Positions 42,827 to 53,340 of a stretch of DNA of 64,000 nt are shown piece by piece (position 1 is the stretch's first letter; each line of letters opens with the position of its first letter). The notes under the pieces were generated by a model that had not been told where the DNA came from, made no database searches, and was given only the letters and a program-made list of their open reading frames with translations. The translations under genes were made by a program, and so were the position numbers. Origin of the DNA: Thiorhodovibrio frisius (GTDB lineage Bacteria > Pseudomonadota > Gammaproteobacteria > Chromatiales > Chromatiaceae); assembly GCF_033954835.1 (NCBI RefSeq), contig NZ_CP121471.1, positions 3,900,501 to 3,964,500 on the forward strand, read 5' to 3'.

Positions 42827-45800
42827 CCTTTTCCTGCCTTGCTACCGGCAACTTGCGTTTTATAAGAACCGATGGACTCGACGCGCCCTGTGCGCATGGT
42901 GACAACGACATCGGCGAGTTTCAGGTGACTGGGCCGCATCGTCGCGACGACCAGGGTTGACCGTCCACGCAGCCATTGCAGACAACGCAGCAGTGCGGCT
43001 TCGCCGTTTTGATCCATGCCGTTGCCGGGCTCGTCCATCAGGACTATGGAGGCGGGCTTGAGCATCGCGCGCGCCAGCGACAGGCGCTGGCGGAAACCGC
43101 CAGATATCTGACTGATTTGAGTACCGGAAATGCGGGTTTGCAGCCCTTCTGGAAAGCCATCCGCATCAGACATGAGTCCAGCCATCTCTGCGGCCCAGTA
43201 GACTTCTGCGCGCGTCGCCCCAGGATGGACCAGCATCAGGTTCTGGAAGATGCTGCCGTAGAAAATATCGCAGTTCTGCGGCATATAGCTGATGCGACCG
43301 CGCAGGTCGGCGACAGTGAGTTGGCGAATATCAATGTCGTCAATCAGGATACTGCCCGCCTGCGGGGTATACATCCCTAAGAACATTTTCAGAATGGTGG
43401 ATTTGCCCGAGCCGCTTGCCCCTGAAAGCGCGACAAATTGGTGCGGCTTGATCTGGAAATCCACCCCAAGCAAGGAGGGATCGGCATCATTGGAATAGCG
43501 GAAGGACACCCGCGAGACCGTGAGACCGCCGGGGCTTTCTGGTCGCAGGGTTTGTCGCACGCCGCGCTCGTCCTCGGTCGGCAGCCGCATCAAGTTCTCT
43601 AGCTGGCGCACGTTTTCCTTGACGCGCACCGAAGCAGTGGCTGAGACAAAGACGTTCTGCAGGGGACCGGTGGTGCGCCAAATCAGGATTTGGGTGGCAA
43701 TGAGCGTGCCGTTAGTAATATCACCTCTGACCGCTAGCACTGCGGAGGCCACCAGCGCCGAGAGGCCAGTCAAGCTGGCGATGATCTGGCCGAGAGTGCG
43801 AATGTAATGATTGAAGCGGTTCTCCTGAGCGCCCGAAAAGGCGCCACTGCCACTCGTTTCCCGCAGACGCTGTAGCCACAGATTCTGGGCGCCGGCGCGA
43901 CGGATGACCCGCATAGAGCCGAGTACCTCATCGAGAAATTCCGCGCGCATGCCAGTCTGTCTTGATGTCCTGGTCAGAAGGTCCCGGCTCTTGCTGACGC
44001 TCAGCCAGCCCGCCAGCGCGAAAGCGATCACCGAAACCAGCAACACGATGCTCATCCAGGGATTGATGACCACCAGAGCCAGCACAATAATCAGCGTGGC
44101 CGGCAGGTCGAATACCAAGCGTGCCATCGGGCCAACAAAATACTGGCGCAAGCGGCCAAGTCCGCGCACACGCCGGACCTGCCGGGCCACCGGAATCTTG
44201 TCCAGAGCGGCCGAAGGCAGGCAGAGGAGCCGCTTGGTCAGATTAACGCCGAGGATGTAGTCGGCTCGCCCGCCGATGTAGGCGAGCAGACGCCCTCTGG
44301 TCAAACTGACGATCCAGCCGAGCAGGATAGCGATCAACACGCCAACGACAAGGTTGACAGCAACCGAAAAATCTCGCGCCGGGATGACGAAATCCCAAGT
44401 GGCGCGCACAAACAAGGGTGGCGACAGACTCAGAACCGTCGCCACAATGGTGGCAAACAGGATGATCCGGCGATGATGCCTGAAACGTTTTGTAATCTGC
44501 GCAACCCATTGTTTGTCTCCAGGCTGCTCGGCTGCCTTTTCTTGCTCGGCCGCGAAGGAATAGTACTCTGCGGGCTGGCGGATTTCATCGACCAAGGTCT
44601 CGGTGCCGGTGTCGCCGTTGAGTAACCGCAGGCGCCCATCCGGTTCCCGCCCCAGGATAACGCACCCGGCCGATTTCTCGGGTAACAAGAGGCACGGCAA
44701 GAGCCGGTCATCAGGAACCTGCCTGAGTTTCCCTATGGCGGCGGGCCAATACCCCAGCTCCACCAACACGGCAAAGAAACCTGATAGATCGAGCCGTTGA
44801 TCGAAATGCGGAAGTGCCTCTGAAAGCTCACGCTGGCGCCCATGCCACCCCAGCGCGCCGAGCAAGGGCAGTAGGCAGCGCGACAGGTCGTTTGGCTCAC
44901 TGAAACGATCAGCGACGATAACGGCGGAGTCGGATACCGACTCCGGCCTTTGCAGGGCCGGCGCGATGGTCTCTGGCGCCAGCGCCTGCTGTAAAGCGCC
45001 TTCAACGAGTGCGCCATTCTCGAAGTGATAAATCTTGTCGGCCAGCGCCAGATAGGAGGGACGCTGGGTGACCATCACAACCGTGCGCTGGCGTCGGCAC
45101 TTCTCGAGATAACGCCGGACGGTCTGGTCGGTCTCCATGTCAAGAAAGCCGTTTGCTTCATCAAACAGGATGACCTCCGGCTCGCGCACCAGCGCCCGAA
45201 CGATACTGATCAACTGAAGGGTTCCGCCAGACAGCATCTCATTGGCCGTCTCACCAAGCCGGGTCTCGTAGCCGAATTTCATGCTGGCAACGAAATGCTC
45301 GAGGCCCAACTCGTGCGCGATGGCAAGCGCCCGCTCGTTTAGCTGATCATCGAACATGGTCAGGTTTTCGAGGATGGTCCCCGCGACCACAGCCCCTGCC
45401 TGCGGCAGCAAAGCAATGTGCTCGGGCACCGAGCTGGCGGCATAGTCCGAGAGCGGACGACCGTCGACCAGCACGTCTCCGCCATCCGGCTGCTCAGCAC
45501 CACTCATCAGGTTGAGCAGTGTGGACTTGCCAGATCCACTGTCGCTTTGGATGGCGATAAAGGCGCCCTTGGGCAGCGATAGATTGACACCCTCGAATAA
45601 CCGGGTCTCGCGAAAAAGGACTTGCACATCCCGCAGCTCGATTCCCTGGCTGATCGGCGGAAGCGACGGCTTGCCACGTTCTTCTGTCGCCGGCAGGTCA
45701 AACAGCGACTGAAGTCGCGCATTGGCGCGTTCAAAGTCGTCGATCTGATTGCGAACGTTCAAGCTGCGACGCAGCGGGCGCATGAGCCGCACTGACAAAA

Positions 45801-46728
45801 TCAGGCAGGCGGCAAGCCCTCCCGGCGTCATCTGGCCGCGAATCACGAACAGAGAACCGACAAAAATCACACCAACCACCATGAGCTGCGAGAGGTAGTG
45901 GCCGACGCGGTCGAGGCGGTTGGAGAGTTCGGCGGACTTCTCACCAGCTTCGGAAGAAGATCGCTGCAAACGCTCATAACGGCGCAGCATCAGATCCTCC
46001 ATCATCATGGCTTTGACGGAATGGATACCAGTGAACACCTCGAACAAAAAGCCGGAACGGCGTTCTTCCTGTCCATCGCGGCCCTCGCTCAAGCGGCTGC
46101 CATCGTGGCCATAGCGGGCCATGACGATCAGGAAAACAACAATGATCGCGAGTGGAACACCAACAACGGGGCCACCAATGAAGCCGATCAGCAGCAGAAA
46201 GATCGCAACGAAGGGTAAGTCCAGCAGCCCCAGAACCGCCTCGCCGGAATAAAAACGGGCGACACGATTGGCGTTGCGGAGTTTTTCGGCATAGGCGCTA
46301 GGCTCTTCGCGTTGATAGACCCGCAGGGGCACGCGACATAAATGGTCGGCCAGGCTCATGGTGAGCTGGTGCTCCCGACGCGCGGTCAACCAACCGGTAA
46401 TGACGCCATTGGCGAGCCGAAGTGTTTGCTCCAGCACTATGGCGGCAATCAGGCCAATGGTGAGAAAGGCCAGCGTGGAGAACGCATGATTGACGATGAC
46501 GCGATCGAGAATCTGCAAAATAGCCAGGGGCAAGGCCAGGGCAAGCAAATTGGAGAGGAATGAACTGACCGCCAGGCCGGGCAGAACGCGACGTAACTCC
46601 GGATTCTGCAGCACCATTTTCAGCGGCGTCGGCTGGTTCGCTTTGCCCTGGCTCGCTTTGCCCTGGCCCGCCTTCGACTGGCGCGGCTCTGGGGGGAGGC
46701 TTTCTGCGACAGAAGTCGTCCCGTTCAT
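42823..46728 (-). CDS. Single-chain tandem ABC transporter of type I secretion system
   Basis: 1301 residues holding two full ABC halves. Half 1: membrane spans about 45-310, Walker A SDSGSGKST (395-403), signature LSGGT (499-503), Walker B VILFDEAN. A linker at 615-720 resembles a C39-like domain without the catalytic Cys (LDLSGFFAVLVELGYWPAAI; LPCLLLPEKSAGCVILG). Half 2: spans about 755-1010, Walker A SGASGSGKST, signature ISGGF (1208-1212), Walker B SIVLMDEPG. The usual switch-loop His is replaced in both halves (VTQRPS and ATMRPS). Type I exporters are normally homodimers of one half; here both are fused. It should export the giant DT-repeat protein encoded two genes downstream. Confidence 0.88.
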   Translation of the reverse strand: MNGTTSVAESLPPEPRQSKAGQGKASQGKANQPTPLKMVLQNPELRRVLPGLAVSSFLSNLLALALPLAILQILDRVIVNHAFSTLAFLTIGLIAAIVLEQTLRLANGVITGWLTARREHQLTMSLADHLCRVPLRVYQREEPSAYAEKLRNANRVARFYSGEAVLGLLDLPFVAIFLLLIGFIGGPVVGVPLAIIVVFLIVMARYGHDGSRLSEGRDGQEERRSGFLFEVFTGIHSVKAMMMEDLMLRRYERLQRSSSEAGEKSAELSNRLDRVGHYLSQLMVVGVIFVGSLFVIRGQMTPGGLAACLILSVRLMRPLRRSLNVRNQIDDFERANARLQSLFDLPATEERGKPSLPPISQGIELRDVQVLFRETRLFEGVNLSLPKGAFIAIQSDSGSGKSTLLNLMSGAEQPDGGDVLVDGRPLSDYAASSVPEHIALLPQAGAVVAGTILENLTMFDDQLNERALAIAHELGLEHFVASMKFGYETRLGETANEMLSGGTLQLISIVRALVREPEVILFDEANGFLDMETDQTVRRYLEKCRRQRTVVMVTQRPSYLALADKIYHFENGALVEGALQQALAPETIAPALQRPESVSDSAVIVADRFSEPNDLSRCLLPLLGALGWHGRQRELSEALPHFDQRLDLSGFFAVLVELGYWPAAIGKLRQVPDDRLLPCLLLPEKSAGCVILGREPDGRLRLLNGDTGTETLVDEIRQPAEYYSFAAEQEKAAEQPGDKQWVAQITKRFRHHRRIILFATIVATVLSLSPPLFVRATWDFVIPARDFSVAVNLVVGVLIAILLGWIVSLTRGRLLAYIGGRADYILGVNLTKRLLCLPSAALDKIPVARQVRRVRGLGRLRQYFVGPMARLVFDLPATLIIVLALVVINPWMSIVLLVSVIAFALAGWLSVSKSRDLLTRTSRQTGMRAEFLDEVLGSMRVIRRAGAQNLWLQRLRETSGSGAFSGAQENRFNHYIRTLGQIIASLTGLSALVASAVLAVRGDITNGTLIATQILIWRTTGPLQNVFVSATASVRVKENVRQLENLMRLPTEDERGVRQTLRPESPGGLTVSRVSFRYSNDADPSLLGVDFQIKPHQFVALSGASGSGKSTILKMFLGMYTPQAGSILIDDIDIRQLTVADLRGRISYMPQNCDIFYGSIFQNLMLVHPGATRAEVYWAAEMAGLMSDADGFPEGLQTRISGTQISQISGGFRQRLSLARAMLKPASIVLMDEPGNGMDQNGEAALLRCLQWLRGRSTLVVATMRPSHLKLADVVVTMRTGRVESIGSYKTQVAGSKAGKG

Positions 46729-46780
46729 AGTTGCTTCCTTGTTAAGTCCTTAAATAATCCGCCAAGCTGGCCGCGTGCGA

Positions 46781-48454
46781 TCAGATCAAGATCGAAGCAA
46801 TCCCTCGCTGCATAAGAGGCTTTGAGAAGCGGATAAGTTGATCGGTTCCTGCAAGATGCAGTAGACCCGCGTCAACCGCCACTCGCACGCTCTGATCAAC
46901 ATCCGTTAGCGGCAGGCCAGTGAGGCTCTGAATGCGGCTCGGCGTCGGCTCTTCGGTCGATTGCACCAAAATTCGCAATACTCGCCAGTCCAGGGGATGC
47001 TGGTCCAGCTCGGTGGCAATGGCGAGCAACACCGGTAATGTGATGCTGTGATGAGAGTTTTTACTCAGCTCCAGCAAGAATAGCGGAAGCCCCTCGGTAA
47101 GCTCCAGCAAGACAGTATGATCCTGATTCTCTGCGCGAGAGGCCGTGTTGTTTTCATCCCCACCCAGGTGCGGTCTGCATGATAACAAGAACCCTTCCAG
47201 ATCATCCGAGTCGATGCCTTGCACCCTGATGGACTCGGCATCTTTGAGAATTTGGGTACGCGCTGTAAGGATTACCAGACAGCCTTGGGCCAAGGCGGGC
47301 TGCAATCGATCCATCAAGTCTTGTCGCGCTTCCTGCGAGTCAAGCAGGTCAATGTCGTCGATCACCAAGATATTTAGCCCCGGTCCCGGGGGGGCATCCA
47401 GGGCCTGAATGGCATCTTCGACTGAGACCGGCCTGCCGGTATCGGCATCCCAGAAACCTGCTGCGGGCGCAGCGGGCATCAGCCGCAAATACCGGGTAAG
47501 GCGCCCCTGCATCCGGGCGCGGGCGACCAGATACCGGCAGAGATGCGATTTGCCACTCCCCAGAGGCCCCACCAATTGCCGCAGCTTGCCGGACGGGGTC
47601 TCAAGTTCTCCTGCCTGATTTGGGTACAAAAGCTCACCGGGTACCGAGCCCAAGTCCGCAGCAAAGGCTTTATTGAGCGCCCCGAGCGGAAGGCGGCTAC
47701 CGGCAGCCTTGCCATTGAATGCATGGAGGCTCTCAAGCAGGTGCCGAGCATTCACCCCGAGCGTCAGCATGCCCCCCGGGCAATTGCCCAGAAGGCGCCG
47801 TGTCATGGAAATGACCGGGGTGGCTACTGTGTCGCCGGACCAGCGTCCGCGGGCGTTAATGCTGATAACGGCCATTCCGCCGTCGAGGGCGGCCGCCATG
47901 GCACCTGTGTCGCACAAACCCTGCCCCAGCGCCTGCTTGTGCAATTGTTGCAGCAGAAGCAAGGCCTTGATTGCATCCCAGACTGAGGGTCTGCGCACAC
48001 CAAACAGCAGGATATTGATCTCGTCCCCGCCAGGCAGGTGAAACGCCCCCATCTCAGCCGCCAAAGCCTTGACCAACTCCCTGACCTGCGCTTGTCCATT
48101 CGCATTCAGCGTGCGCGAAATGCGAACAGCAAGCACGACGCAGGGACGACGGATGAGCATAATATCATCGGCCCAGTCGGCACCCGCAACCGCTGACCCG
48201 CTATCGCGGGCAGCGGAGTCATCGAACATATCTTTACCCTGAGCGACCGCCATACTGCGGTTCTGGACCTGCATCCGCTTGAACAGTGCGGCGATATGCT
48301 GCTTGACGGTGCCGAGGCTAATGTCTAGCTCGTTGGCAATTTCCTTGTTCACCTTCCCTTTACACATCAAGCCCAGAATCTGGCGCTGCCGCGGTGTCAG
48401 CGCGAGCGCGCGCGGGGCTCCGTTCTCTCCATGAGCGCTGGATGACTTGCTCAT
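46781..48454 (-). CDS. LuxR-type regulator with N-terminal HTH and C-terminal ATPase
   Basis: 557 residues. The LuxR-type helix-turn-helix is at the N-terminus (about 18-75): LTPRQRQILGLMCKGKVNKE then IANELDISLGTVKQHIAALF. A cyclase-like or linker region follows (about 95-250; VVLAVRISRTLNANG, ATPVISMTRRLLGNC). The C-terminal half is a STAND/AAA-type ATPase: Walker A VGPLGSGKSH (295-304), Walker B NILVIDDIDLLD. Most LuxR-ATPase (MalT/LAL) proteins carry the HTH at the C-terminus, so this order is reversed. It lies between the TolC-like and ABC genes of the secretion operon, 52 bp before the latter, and probably controls that operon. Confidence 0.75.
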   Translation of the reverse strand: MSKSSSAHGENGAPRALALTPRQRQILGLMCKGKVNKEIANELDISLGTVKQHIAALFKRMQVQNRSMAVAQGKDMFDDSAARDSGSAVAGADWADDIMLIRRPCVVLAVRISRTLNANGQAQVRELVKALAAEMGAFHLPGGDEINILLFGVRRPSVWDAIKALLLLQQLHKQALGQGLCDTGAMAAALDGGMAVISINARGRWSGDTVATPVISMTRRLLGNCPGGMLTLGVNARHLLESLHAFNGKAAGSRLPLGALNKAFAADLGSVPGELLYPNQAGELETPSGKLRQLVGPLGSGKSHLCRYLVARARMQGRLTRYLRLMPAAPAAGFWDADTGRPVSVEDAIQALDAPPGPGLNILVIDDIDLLDSQEARQDLMDRLQPALAQGCLVILTARTQILKDAESIRVQGIDSDDLEGFLLSCRPHLGGDENNTASRAENQDHTVLLELTEGLPLFLLELSKNSHHSITLPVLLAIATELDQHPLDWRVLRILVQSTEEPTPSRIQSLTGLPLTDVDQSVRVAVDAGLLHLAGTDQLIRFSKPLMQRGIASILI

Positions 48455-48479
48455 CGGTTCAAGGCGCCTTCTTCATGGA

Positions 48480-50537
48480 CTATTTGACGTTCAAATCCGG
48501 GCCCTTGCCGGCAGCCGGTAACTCGCGGAGCGGATCGGGCCAGGGGAAACGTCCGGCAACGGCTGTCTCCGGCTGCTCATTCTCGATGACATCGCAACGC
48601 GTCTGTTGCTTGCGTAGGGCACTGCACCAGTCTCTCGCCTCTTGTTTTGTCGTAAAGACTTCCACCGCCAGTTTGTACCAGGTCGCCGCGCGGCCCTCGG
48701 GCGCGACTGTCGGGATCGGTTGCAAGGCGAGCAAGGCATGGCCATCGACAAGCTCCGGGAAGCGATTCATCAGGTCGCGCCATGTTGCTTCCAAACCCTC
48801 GCGCGCGTGGATACCGGACAGGCTGACGAGCCACTCGTTCGGGTCCTCGCCCAGTCTGCCTCCACCCTTTCTTGGGGGTTTGTTCTCGTACCAGCCGTCG
48901 CTGGGCGGCCACTTGGTCGTGATTGTCAGAGGCGGCGCCTTACCGCTGAGCACGCTAGCCAGCTCGAGCTTGGGACGATCACCATCGCCAGGTAGCGGCG
49001 CCCGACGAGGCGCCCCGCCCCCCAGAGAGGCAAACAAATCGACATAGCTGCGGTAGTTGTCTCCGTTGAAGATATACAAGTCATCCATGTAACGATGATA
49101 GGTGCGGGCAGTATCCAGCCATGTCAGGTAGTCGATCCCACCGGCAAGGTAGGCCTCCTGACTGTTGGTCCAGGCGCTCCGTGCGGCCTTGGTTGCCTCG
49201 CGCTGCAGCCCTAGTCGCTTCTCGGTCTTCTCGATAGAGGCAAGCGCGCCCTCGACCTCAATACTGGCGCCGTATAGAACCTTGACATAGGTTTCGAGGA
49301 GTTCCTCGTAGACGGCTCGCGAATAGTCAACTTCGCGCTTTCTGCGGCCAGCGTCGAACACTGTCGCCGATAGGTTGGCGATAAAGCGCGTGAATAGGGT
49401 GTGAGGCATGAAGATCTCTTCGATGAACTCACTGCCGTAACCGATCTCTCCGGTGAGATCCAGAGGAGGCAATATCCGTGCACGCGCCACGTCGATATCC
49501 GCATCTGCCGCAAGCAGGCCCGCCTCGACGGCTCTGACATCGGGCCGCTGTAGCAGCAGAGCCGCCGGAATGCCCGGTTTCACGCGTGGCTTGTCGAGCA
49601 TGTCCAGACCATATATGGGCAATTTGACACTGTCCGACATGGCACCAACCAGCACAACAATCCGATTCCTTACCCGTTCTCGCTCAAGAGCGATGGCGGG
49701 CTTGTCCGCTTGGGAACCTTTGACGGCGGTGCGCTGCTTTTCAACATCAATCAGGGTCGCGTCGCCTGACTCAAGGCGTTTTGCCATGCCATTAAGCATT
49801 TGCCCGAGAACTTTTTCTGTATCGAAGGCAACGCGCATCCTGTCGTTCAATACCAGATAATCGATAAAGGCTCTGGTCACATCGCTGGTTAACTGACGCA
49901 CGCGCTCGTCGTAGTCAAACACCGCCCGCCACAGATCATAGTCAGCGGATTCGGACAGGGACTTAAGCTCTCCCCAGAGGTCGACCCGCCAGTCAGCGCG
50001 CAAACCCGCTTGATAGGTCTCTCGGGTTACCAGGTCCTCGCCGCGCGCGCGCGAGCCGGCACCTCCGTCAGGAGATTCATACTCGTATCGAGCTGGCGCC
50101 GACACCTCCGGCAGGCGACCACCCTCAGCCTGCGAGGCTCTGGCCAGCGCCTGCATGACGCGCTGCGAGGCAATGCGAAGGTCGGGGTCGTTGGCGATGG
50201 CGCGATCAATGAGCCGGTTAAGATCCTCGTTGTCCAACAAGCGCCACCAATAGGCAAGCGCTGCTTCCCCGGGCGTCGGCTCCCAGACCTCGCCATCGCG
50301 CAGCAAGGGGTTTTCATAAGCGTCGGTCAGCGGGATATCTGGTGTGTCATAGCGGGGTCGCTTGATAGCACAGCCTGACAAAAGCGCTACAACCAGAACC
50401 AGCAAGGTTGCGCGCAACGCCCATGAGAACCGGGCACATCGGCGACCGCCTGCCATGAATCCGGTGGGGGGGCACCGAAGCAGCGGCGTCAAACCCTGCT
50501 CCTGAGTCAAGATGCCCATTGTTCGTAGCCGTCCCAT
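48480..50537 (-). CDS. TolC/NodT-type outer-membrane lipoprotein with C-terminal SPOR-like domain
   Basis: 685 residues. The start at 50537 has a strong GGAGG site 8 bases upstream. This leaves 27 residues ahead of a second possible start (MAGGRRCARFSWALRATLLV), which begins the signal sequence ending at the lipobox LLSGC. The OEP repeats run about 90-470 (LRADWRVDLWGELKSLSESA; ALLLQRPDVRAVEAGLLAAD), the outer-membrane channel fold of NodT-type proteins. After about residue 490 comes a proline/Lys-rich linker, then a SPOR-like module (GRAATWYKLAVEVFTTKQEA; ALRKQQTRCDVIEN) that may bind peptidoglycan glycan strands. It is the first gene of the type I secretion operon. Confidence 0.85.
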   Translation of the reverse strand: MGRLRTMGILTQEQGLTPLLRCPPTGFMAGGRRCARFSWALRATLLVLVVALLSGCAIKRPRYDTPDIPLTDAYENPLLRDGEVWEPTPGEAALAYWWRLLDNEDLNRLIDRAIANDPDLRIASQRVMQALARASQAEGGRLPEVSAPARYEYESPDGGAGSRARGEDLVTRETYQAGLRADWRVDLWGELKSLSESADYDLWRAVFDYDERVRQLTSDVTRAFIDYLVLNDRMRVAFDTEKVLGQMLNGMAKRLESGDATLIDVEKQRTAVKGSQADKPAIALERERVRNRIVVLVGAMSDSVKLPIYGLDMLDKPRVKPGIPAALLLQRPDVRAVEAGLLAADADIDVARARILPPLDLTGEIGYGSEFIEEIFMPHTLFTRFIANLSATVFDAGRRKREVDYSRAVYEELLETYVKVLYGASIEVEGALASIEKTEKRLGLQREATKAARSAWTNSQEAYLAGGIDYLTWLDTARTYHRYMDDLYIFNGDNYRSYVDLFASLGGGAPRRAPLPGDGDRPKLELASVLSGKAPPLTITTKWPPSDGWYENKPPRKGGGRLGEDPNEWLVSLSGIHAREGLEATWRDLMNRFPELVDGHALLALQPIPTVAPEGRAATWYKLAVEVFTTKQEARDWCSALRKQQTRCDVIENEQPETAVAGRFPWPDPLRELPAAGKGPDLNVK

Positions 50538-50862
50538 CTGCTTTCCCTCCAGGCGCCATATGACGCTTGCAAAAACCGCTAAGCAACTACTGTAACAATA
50601 GCCTGTATTGACCTGCTTTTCAAAGTTTTTTTGAAAAAAACAAGATTATCAGCGGTTCTCGTTGGGGTGATGCAGAGCGCGCCGCCGTGCGGCGACGCCC
50701 AGAGATGCCTCCACGCCATATCTGCCGCGTTCGATGGGTGGGATGGGCAGTTACAAAAAAACGACGCCAACTTATGTCATTTTCGTGACGCAAGCTATCC
50801 GTATTTTCACTCTGGGCACCTACGGAGTTTGGGTGCAAATCCTTCGGGCTGATGGCGATACG
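50538..50862. other. Intergenic region, secretion-operon promoter side
   Basis: 325 bp between the TolC-like gene and the end of serS, both minus strand. It holds no credible gene. An AT-rich stretch with a short inverted repeat (TTTTCAAAG then TTTTTTTGAAAA) lies near 50617-50640 and may contain the promoter of the secretion operon. Confidence 0.35.
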
Positions 50863-52143
<1,281 letters not shown>

Positions 52144-52479
52144 TTAAGCCTTTTGGTCCAATTGGACTGGTTCCACCAGCACATTCCAAGACACCAGATG
52201 TCCTGTGTCGACAAAATCGCGAATCCGCTCGATGGCCAGGCGCACTCGCTCCGGGCGGTCGAAGAACTCCAGCACCAACGGCAAATCGGCGGACAGATCA
52301 AGCAGGCTAGCGCTGTGCACCACGCCTGAGGTGCCAAAGCCAGCCACACCCCGCATCACGGTGGCCCCGCAGATGTGCAGCTCATCGTGCAGGCACTTGA
52401 GCAGAGCTTTCAGTTCCCGGTCGGATTCCGACAGGTACACCCGAACCATGGTGGCTTCGATCAAGGTCATTTTTGGCAC
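52144..52479 (-). CDS. DUF190 family protein (PII-like fold)
   Basis: 111 residues. MVRVYLSESDRELKALLKCL then MRGVAGFGTSGVVHSASLLD and LPLVLEFFDRPERVRLAIER match the DUF190 family, small trimeric proteins with a PII/CutA-like fold. It lies between crcB and serS; DUF190 genes are very often next to crcB, which suggests a link to fluoride export. The biochemical role is not established. The true start may be the third in-frame Met (MVRVYL). Confidence 0.85.
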   Translation of the reverse strand: MPKMTLIEATMVRVYLSESDRELKALLKCLHDELHICGATVMRGVAGFGTSGVVHSASLLDLSADLPLVLEFFDRPERVRLAIERIRDFVDTGHLVSWNVLVEPVQLDQKA

Positions 52480-52554
52480 CTTTTTTAGTAGTCCGTGGTC
52501 AACCGGTCGCGGCGAATTGGTTCGCCACAGACACTTGCGCTTTTCCGCCGGCCT

Positions 52555-52938
52555 TCACAGCGCCCTCGCCGCGATCATGCCAAGCCAGCAGGCGCCGAGG
52601 CACAGCAGCACACTGACACTGACGTTCAACAAGGCACGCAGCACCTCGCCCTGCTCCACCAGCGTCAGGGTTTCGAGCGAAAAGGTAGAGAAGGTGGTGA
52701 AAGCGCCAAGAAAGCCGATGAGAATCGCCGAACGCCATTCGGCCGAAACCAGGCTACGCTCAAGAAAAAGCACGAAGAGCGCGCCCATCAGCAGCGAGCC
52801 ACTGACATTAACGGCCAGAGTGCCCCAGGGAAACTCTCGGCCAAGCAGGCGATACACGCCGGTGGAGACGGCAAAGCGGGCAACCGCACCAAAGGCACCA
52901 CCGGCAGCGATGGCACTCAGTTGCAAGATGGCAGGCAT
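52555..52938 (-). CDS. crcB: Fluoride exporter CrcB/Fluc
   Basis: 127 residues with four membrane spans. GGAFGAVARFAVS near the N-terminus and GAFTTFSTFSLETL in the third span (with the polar Phe-Ser track) are hallmarks of the family, which forms dual-topology dimers that let F- leave the cell. It is followed by DUF190 and serS on the same strand. I looked for a fluoride riboswitch in the 5' region and did not find the conserved GGNGAUG...CCC pattern. Confidence 0.95.
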   Translation of the reverse strand: MPAILQLSAIAAGGAFGAVARFAVSTGVYRLLGREFPWGTLAVNVSGSLLMGALFVLFLERSLVSAEWRSAILIGFLGAFTTFSTFSLETLTLVEQGEVLRALLNVSVSVLLCLGACWLGMIAARAL

Positions 52939-53034
52939 AACATCGGTCGCATCTCGGCGGATGATTCAGGCGCTTGTATTACTCATGGGGTGATCGCTGC
53001 ATGAAGCCGATTGGCTTGACTTTCGCGAAGGGGC

Positions 53035-53040
53035 ATTATA
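53035..53040 (-). promoter_or_regulatory. Possible -10 box of the crcB-DUF190-serS operon
   Basis: TATAAT read on the minus strand, about 100 bp upstream of crcB. No good -35 is visible at the right spacing, so support is weak. Confidence 0.25.
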
Positions 53041-53082
53041 CCCATTCCTCTTGTGACTCGCCTGCGATCAACCGCCACAAAC

Positions 53083-53231
53083 AATATAGCGAACCCCTTT
53101 GAGAGTTCGGCTGGTTCTGGGCCGGGTGACGGCCACGGGGGACGCCGTAAATACCTCCCTGTAGGCTTCCCGGCGGCGTTCCTGATCCGATCAAGGGCCG
53201 CCGAGCCCCCCCGTGACCGCCACCCGACCCA
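53083..53231. repeat. Palindromic intergenic repeat element
   Basis: Left arm TGGGCCGGGTGACGGCCAC at 53118-53136 and right arm GTGACCGCCACCCGACCCA at 53213-53231 pair with about three mismatches, continuing into runs of G and C. An inner stem GGCGGCGTTC/GGGCCGCC lies at about 53172-53203. The 5' flank GCGAACCCCTTTGAGAG then GGTTCTGGGCCGGG recurs in modified form at 58311-58352. There is no gene inside. It resembles a REP/MITE-type mobile repeat. Confidence 0.6.
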
Positions 53232-53340
53232 AACAGAAAACCGACAACAGGTTTTGACAGAAACCCTGGCGGCGCTAAGCCAGGCAGCCCGGCGTCTACA
53301 GGCGACCCATACTGGACTCGGCGCGCGCTAAGGCGATCGA

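Noticed and set aside
41690-42865. 391-codon plus-strand frame opposite hlyD
   Set aside because: It is antisense to a clear HlyD protein and has no family resemblance, a usual effect of high GC.
52939-53034. Fluoride riboswitch upstream of crcB
   Set aside because: The conserved GGNGAUG and CCC pseudoknot elements are not seen between the presumed promoter and the crcB start.
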